10,594 nucleotides of DNA. It comes from an uncultured Muribaculum sp. GTDB taxonomy: Bacteria; Bacteroidota; Bacteroidia; Bacteroidales; Muribaculaceae. Position 1 is the first letter of the stretch, and each line of letters starts with the position of its first letter. Shown piece by piece: positions 7,501-10,594 of this stretch. The DNA lies in assembly GCA_910578835.1 (NCBI GenBank), contig CAJTSK010000057.1, forward strand, positions 1-10,594, in the 5' to 3' direction. The translations under genes and the position numbers were made by a program. The notes beneath the pieces are model-generated. The model was not told the origin of the DNA, did not search any database, and saw nothing but the letters and a program-made list of their open reading frames with translations.

Positions 7501-7547
7501 AATAATGAAAAATAGAGACTGCCTAACCTTGGTTGTTAGACAGTCTC
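7501..7547 (-). terminator. Intrinsic terminator of the dapB-lepB-wbqC operon
   Basis: GAGACTGCCTAAC (7515-7527) and its partner (7535-7547) form a 13-bp stem with a 7-base loop. On the minus strand a T-rich stretch (TATTTTTCATTATT, complement of 7501-7514) follows, as expected after wbqC. The single non-Watson-Crick position (7522/7540) is G-U in minus-strand RNA but C-A in plus-strand RNA, which supports the minus orientation. No other gene or RNA is seen in the 213-base gap. Confidence 0.85.
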
Positions 7548-7587
7548 ATTGCTGATGAGGAGTCTTAAAATTGGTTAATTTGGGTTG

Positions 7588-8208
7588 TTATCGTGTCATC
7601 GCCTGTAATACGAGAGGTGCCTCGGGTCCCATATTAAATATAAGGTCGAGCACACTCAGTCCGGGGGTGAAGCCGAAACGTTCGGCCCATATCTGGTAAT
7701 ACTCGACGTCACGGATATTCTCGACCCGGTTCACTATTGACGTGTCGCTTCCGGGCACGGGCAATGTTTCGGGCAGACCGAGTGCTGAACGGCAGAAGCG
7801 GTCAATCATGTCGTCAAGGTCGACGAGCATCTCTATGTCGCCGCTGAACGCAGGGGCGATGTCATCGGCGTAATATTCAAAAAACGGTGTGCGCCCGTAG
7901 GCGGAACAGATTGCCTCCCAATGGACATGCCACCATTTGCCATGTGACGACACGCGCACATCTTTCAGTCGTGTGCTGTGCCATTCCTGCGGCTTCTCCA
8001 GCGGCACGGTAAGGCGTTGTATGCCGTTTGACCCCTCGATTACACATCTGTGGCACTCTTTATCGCGCTTGTTGAAACGGCGCTCAGTGTCGACCGCCGA
8101 CGCGCCATGCATGGCTATCGCGGCATAACGCCTTATGCTGCCACAATAGGCGGGCGGCAGCACAAGGGTTGATTCGGGGTAAAGTATCAGGGGCGATGAG
8201 CCTGTCAT
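7588..8208 (-). CDS. WbqC family protein
   Basis: The 206-residue cytoplasmic protein matches the Bacteroidota form of the WbqC family. It has an N-terminal LVLPPAYCGSIRRYAAI strand-helix, an NKRDKECHRCVI segment followed by GIQRLTVPLEK, the HWEAICSAYGRTPFFEYYADD block, and a C-terminal YYQIWAERFGF with SVLDLIFNMGPEAPLVL. WbqC proteins are linked to O-antigen or nucleotide-sugar metabolism by gene context in other bacteria, but their biochemical activity is poorly defined. The ATG at 8208 is preferred because it forms an ATGA overlap with the lepB stop; a longer frame begins at 8244 but would run 40 bases into lepB. Being last in an operon behind dapB and lepB is typical in Bacteroidales. A lipopolysaccharide role is not shown by this locus. 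Confidence 0.88.
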   Translation of the reverse strand: MTGSSPLILYPESTLVLPPAYCGSIRRYAAIAMHGASAVDTERRFNKRDKECHRCVIEGSNGIQRLTVPLEKPQEWHSTRLKDVRVSSHGKWWHVHWEAICSAYGRTPFFEYYADDIAPAFSGDIEMLVDLDDMIDRFCRSALGLPETLPVPGSDTSIVNRVENIRDVEYYQIWAERFGFTPGLSVLDLIFNMGPEAPLVLQAMTR

Positions 8209-9668
8209 TTGTCGGGATTTGCGTCTTTCAGTATGCGGTTCCATCTTATACCGCCGTTAAACAGATTTTTGTCCTTGTCAAACGATATCAGCACTTTCCA
8301 GGGCTTGCCTACGATATGGTCTTCCGGCACAAAACCCCAGTAACGGGAGTCGGCTGAATTGTCGCGGTTGTCACCCATCATGAAGTAGTAGTCCATGTCA
8401 AAGGTGTAGGTCTTTGCCGGTTGTCCGTCGATATATACTGTGCCGTTATCATCGATATATGCGTCGTGGTGACCCTCGTAGTTGCGTATGCAGCGGTTGT
8501 AGATAGCCCAGTTGCGGGGGGTAAGCTCGATGGTAGCGCCCTTTTGGGGAATCCACAGTTCGCCATAGTCGGCGCGTGTCCAGTTTTCCGACACTCCGGC
8601 GGGAAAGAGCGGCACCTGCTCTGTTGCCGGCACCTGCATGATATTGGCGATGCGCTTGTCGGCTTCAAGGCGTTCTACCATTGTCTTGGTGAGCGGCGAT
8701 GCGTAAATCGGGGGTACTGTACCGTCGGGAAGTACCGTGAATCCGTTGGCGATGACGCTCTGTACGTCGCCACGGTCAACAGGCACGATATTACGGTCGG
8801 CGACACTTATGCCAAGCTCTTCCCAGTCTTTTTCGGTAAAGCCGCCGTTGTTAAGCTGGTAGAAATAGTTAAACTGCACATTCTCGGGCTGAGGTTGCTC
8901 CTCGCCGTTGATATAAATCACTCCGTCAACGATTTTTATGCGTTCGCCCGGCAGTCCGACGGCACGTTTCACATAATTTTCACGACGGTCGACCGGACGG
9001 TATATAACGTCGCCAAACTGTTCCTTGTTGTTGTTGACGGCAAATCGCCCGAGCATGGTCACAAGCGTATAGTAGTCAGGGTTGGTGACCTTGGTGGTCA
9101 CGGTGTCGCCGGCGGGGAAGTTGAATACCACGATGTCGCCGCGCTCGACATTGCCCAGTCCTTTGAGTCGCTTGTATTCCCACTGCGGGTAATCAGTGTA
9201 GCTCTTGGTGTTGATAATCGGGAACGTATTCTGCACCAGCGGGAAATGTATCGGGGTCATCGGTACACGCGGGCCGTAAGCCATCTTGTTGACCCATAGA
9301 TAGTCGCCCACGAGTAGCGATTTCTCAAGCGAGGATGATGGTATCTGGTAGTTCTGCCCTACGAATGTGAATACAAAATATACGAGTACAAGGGCGTAGA
9401 GTATCGCATCGACCCAGCTCATTACGCTCTTGACGGTCTTGTTTTTGCTCTTTTTCCACCATGTCAGGGGTATATAGCCTGTGATGTAGATGTCAAAGAG
9501 AAGCACCAGGAATATGAGTACCCACCAGCTTCCGAGCCATGCCACCCAGAGGATAAAGATGATTGCCACGAGAGTGAATCGTATCCATCGCGTGGTCTTG
9601 GTTTCCTTTATGCGGCGGCGGAGGTCGTCGATAAACGACGGCTTTTCAGGTTTATTGTCGTGTTGCAT
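8205..9668 (-). CDS. lepB: Signal peptidase I
   Basis: This membrane serine protease removes signal peptides from Sec- and Tat-exported proteins at the outer face of the inner membrane. At 487 residues it is long, as in Bacteroidota, because of a large insertion between boxes D and E (about 260-420). Hydrophobic segments lie at about 31-64 (probably two helices) and 85-104, just before the catalytic block. The Ser block reads PSSSLEKSLLVGD (110-122), with S113 the expected nucleophile. The Lys block is NYVKRAVGLPGE (231-242), with K234 the general base. Box E is MGDNRDNSADSRYWGFVP (431-448). Both catalytic residues are present, so it should be active. The start overlaps the dapB stop by one base (TAATG) and the end overlaps wbqC as ATGA, indicating coupled translation. 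Likely substrates include the signal-peptide proteins encoded at 3155-4108, 4904-5377 and 5374-7374. Confidence 0.96.
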   Translation of the reverse strand: MQHDNKPEKPSFIDDLRRRIKETKTTRWIRFTLVAIIFILWVAWLGSWWVLIFLVLLFDIYITGYIPLTWWKKSKNKTVKSVMSWVDAILYALVLVYFVFTFVGQNYQIPSSSLEKSLLVGDYLWVNKMAYGPRVPMTPIHFPLVQNTFPIINTKSYTDYPQWEYKRLKGLGNVERGDIVVFNFPAGDTVTTKVTNPDYYTLVTMLGRFAVNNNKEQFGDVIYRPVDRRENYVKRAVGLPGERIKIVDGVIYINGEEQPQPENVQFNYFYQLNNGGFTEKDWEELGISVADRNIVPVDRGDVQSVIANGFTVLPDGTVPPIYASPLTKTMVERLEADKRIANIMQVPATEQVPLFPAGVSENWTRADYGELWIPQKGATIELTPRNWAIYNRCIRNYEGHHDAYIDDNGTVYIDGQPAKTYTFDMDYYFMMGDNRDNSADSRYWGFVPEDHIVGKPWKVLISFDKDKNLFNGGIRWNRILKDANPDK

Positions 9669-10420
9669 TATTTTACGATGTCAAGCAGTGAAGATTGCTG
9701 CACGAGGGTGTGCATCATTTCGTCCATTGTAAGGAATCCTTTTTTTCCGGCAGTCCATTCGGCTGCCACTACAGCGCCGAGGGCAAATCCTTCGCGTGAT
9801 TTTGCCTTGTGCTCGATGGTGATGGTGTCGACCTCGCTTTCCCAGCTTATTATATGAGTGCCGGGCACTTCCCCTTCGCGGAGAGCCTCGATATGGATGG
9901 TGTCGCGGGGAGTCTCGTCAGCTTCCGACCAAGACTTGATAGCGTCATCTTTTGCCATGATGCCTTCGGCGAGGGTGATTGCAGTGCCGCTCGGATGGTC
10001 AAGCTTGTGGATATGATGTATTTCGGTCATCGAGGGATGATACTGGGGGAATCCTTCCATCATAGAGGCAAGATAGCGGTTAAGCGCAAAAAATATGTTG
10101 ACACCGAGAGAAAAGTTGGAGGTCCAGAAGAAAGTGGCGTCGCCGCGGTCACACATCTCTTTTACCTTGGGCATATCGGCAAGCCAGCCGGTGCTTCCCG
10201 ATACTACGGGCACGCCGTGGGCGAACGCCCGCATATAGTTGCTGTAAGCGGTTGCGGGAGTGGTAAACTCAATTGCTACATCTGAGGCAGCAAATTCCGG
10301 TGACTCAAAATCATCCTGATTGTCCTTGTCGATGCGTACAGTTATCTCATGTCCTCTTGCCATGGCAATCTTCTCGATGGCTTTTCCCATCTTTCCATAG
10401 CCGATAAGCGCTATCTTCAT
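9668..10420 (-). CDS. dapB: 4-hydroxy-tetrahydrodipicolinate reductase
   Basis: DapB reduces the dihydrodipicolinate-type intermediate with NAD(P)H in the diaminopimelate/lysine pathway, supplying lysine and the diaminopimelate of peptidoglycan. The 250-residue length suits the shorter Bacteroidota form. The Rossmann dinucleotide motif is GYGKMG (7-12), followed by EFTTPA (51-56) and SGSTGW (74-79). SNFSLGVNIF spans 101-110. The catalytic signature EIHHIHKLDHPSGTA (133-147) holds the expected His135 and Lys139 and the substrate-binding PSGT loop. No residue of the motif is missing. It is the first gene of the operon with lepB and wbqC. This pairing is common in Bacteroidales and looks like a conserved housekeeping arrangement. 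Confidence 0.97.
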   Translation of the reverse strand: MKIALIGYGKMGKAIEKIAMARGHEITVRIDKDNQDDFESPEFAASDVAIEFTTPATAYSNYMRAFAHGVPVVSGSTGWLADMPKVKEMCDRGDATFFWTSNFSLGVNIFFALNRYLASMMEGFPQYHPSMTEIHHIHKLDHPSGTAITLAEGIMAKDDAIKSWSEADETPRDTIHIEALREGEVPGTHIISWESEVDTITIEHKAKSREGFALGAVVAAEWTAGKKGFLTMDEMMHTLVQQSSLLDIVK

Positions 10421-10452
10421 AAATCTCTATTATTAAACAAACTCTTAATATG

Positions 10453-10460
10453 CAAAAATA
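10453..10460 (-). promoter_or_regulatory. Probable promoter (-7 element) of the dapB operon
   Basis: The minus strand reads TATTTTTG, matching TAnnTTTG, 32 bases upstream of the dapB start. No good TTG stands at the usual -33 distance; that position is occupied by the palindrome at 10477-10491. Confidence 0.55.
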
Positions 10461-10476
10461 AGCATTTAATACCGAG

Positions 10477-10491
10477 TGATAAAATTTATCA
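10477..10491. promoter_or_regulatory. Perfect 15-base palindrome overlapping the expected dapB -33 region
   Basis: TGATAAAATTTATCA is a perfect inverted repeat around a central A, with 7-base arms. It lies 16 bases upstream of the -7 element, over the place where a -33 box is expected. It could be an operator for a dimeric regulator, or simply an AT-rich chance palindrome. Confidence 0.3.
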
Positions 10492-10542
10492 TCAGGTTTT
10501 GTCATTTTTACCTGTTTGCTATGTGGCAGAAAATAGAAATAT

Positions 10543-10562
10543 AATTATTGCTGTCCGATAAA
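10543..10562 (-). repeat. Right copy of the 20-base inverted repeat (IS-end-like)
   Basis: Read on the minus strand this is TTTATCGGACAGCAATAATT, differing from bases 36-55 at only two positions. Orientation is opposite to the left copy. Beyond it, toward the window edge, the two sequences diverge, so they are probably ends of two related elements rather than of one identical element. No matching target-site duplication can be assessed from within this window. Confidence 0.55.
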
Positions 10563-10592
10563 ACTCAGATAATGCAATAAAGTATGGCTCGA
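10545..10592 (-). CDS. Possible 3' end of a gene cut by the window edge (transposase-like tail, tentative)
   Basis: On the minus strand this frame enters from the right edge and ends HYLSFIGQQ then TAA. The final F-x-G-Q codons align with the frame at 3-50, and in both cases the stop lies inside the shared 20-base repeat. A second minus frame is open from the edge to a TAG near 10519, so the frame choice is uncertain. Too short for any family assignment. Confidence 0.22.
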   Translation of the reverse strand, partial: SSHTLLHYLSFIGQQ

Positions 10593-10594
10593 AC

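Noticed and set aside
8209..8244. A longer start for the WbqC family protein
   Set aside because: It would overlap lepB by 40 bases and add a charged, non-conserved N-terminus. The ATGA overlap at 8205-8208 is the more natural start.
8421..9299. A 292-codon open frame on the plus strand, opposite lepB
   Set aside because: It lies wholly antisense to lepB, which has all catalytic boxes. The translation shows no domain, signal or promoter; it is an overlap frame arising from lepB codon use.
9328..9366. The LepB serine block PSSSLEKSL as a degenerate or inactive site
   Set aside because: Bacteroidota signal peptidases commonly deviate from the SGSMxPTL pattern, and the nucleophile Ser, the catalytic Lys block and box E are all present.
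9809..10285. A 158-codon plus-strand frame within dapB
   Set aside because: It is antisense to a clear dapB with an intact catalytic motif, and its translation resembles no known family.
10493..10514. Short inverted repeat CAGGT...ACCTG with a 12-base loop
   Set aside because: Only five base pairs with no T tract placed as in a terminator; not distinguishable from chance.
1..10594. CRISPR array, tRNA, rRNA, riboswitch or tandem repeat
   Set aside because: No regularly spaced repeats, cloverleaf sequences, conserved rRNA segments or recognisable riboswitch cores were seen in the intergenic gaps, all of which are shorter than about 215 bases.

Overview
The window looks like chromosomal DNA from a gut-type Bacteroidales bacterium, possibly Muribaculaceae-like; I cannot place it more precisely from sequence alone. 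The evidence is a fused SecDF, an exported PCMD-domain protein, a short exported protein with a type IX-like C-terminal module, a dapB-lepB-wbqC gene string, and several -7 elements of the Bacteroidota form TAnnTTTG instead of a sigma70 -10 box.

Layout, left to right. Bases 1-60 hold what may be the 3' end of an insertion sequence. Then come a strong terminator (62-97) and secDF on the minus strand (120-3005). Two more minus-strand genes follow: a secreted PCMD-domain protein (3155-4108) and a class I SAM-dependent methyltransferase (4194-4787). A 116-base divergent region carries a well-formed plus-strand promoter. It drives a two-gene unit: a small exported protein (4904-5377) joined by an ATGA overlap to a 666-residue exported NodB-like deacetylase with an amidotransferase-like N-terminal region (5374-7374). 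A 213-base convergent gap holds a probable terminator for each side. The minus-strand operon dapB-lepB-wbqC (10420 down to 7588) follows, its genes joined by 1- and 4-base overlaps. The right edge (10421-10594) has the dapB promoter, a 15-base palindrome and a second IS-like end.

Functionally, much of the window concerns protein export and the cell envelope. SecDF helps pull proteins through the Sec channel and LepB removes their signal peptides. At least three neighbours carry signal peptides and would be clients. DapB makes precursor for lysine and for the diaminopimelate of peptidoglycan. The most interesting parts are the uncharacterised small-protein/deacetylase pair and the near-identical inverted 20-base sequences at the two window edges. 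Most other genes look like ordinary housekeeping.
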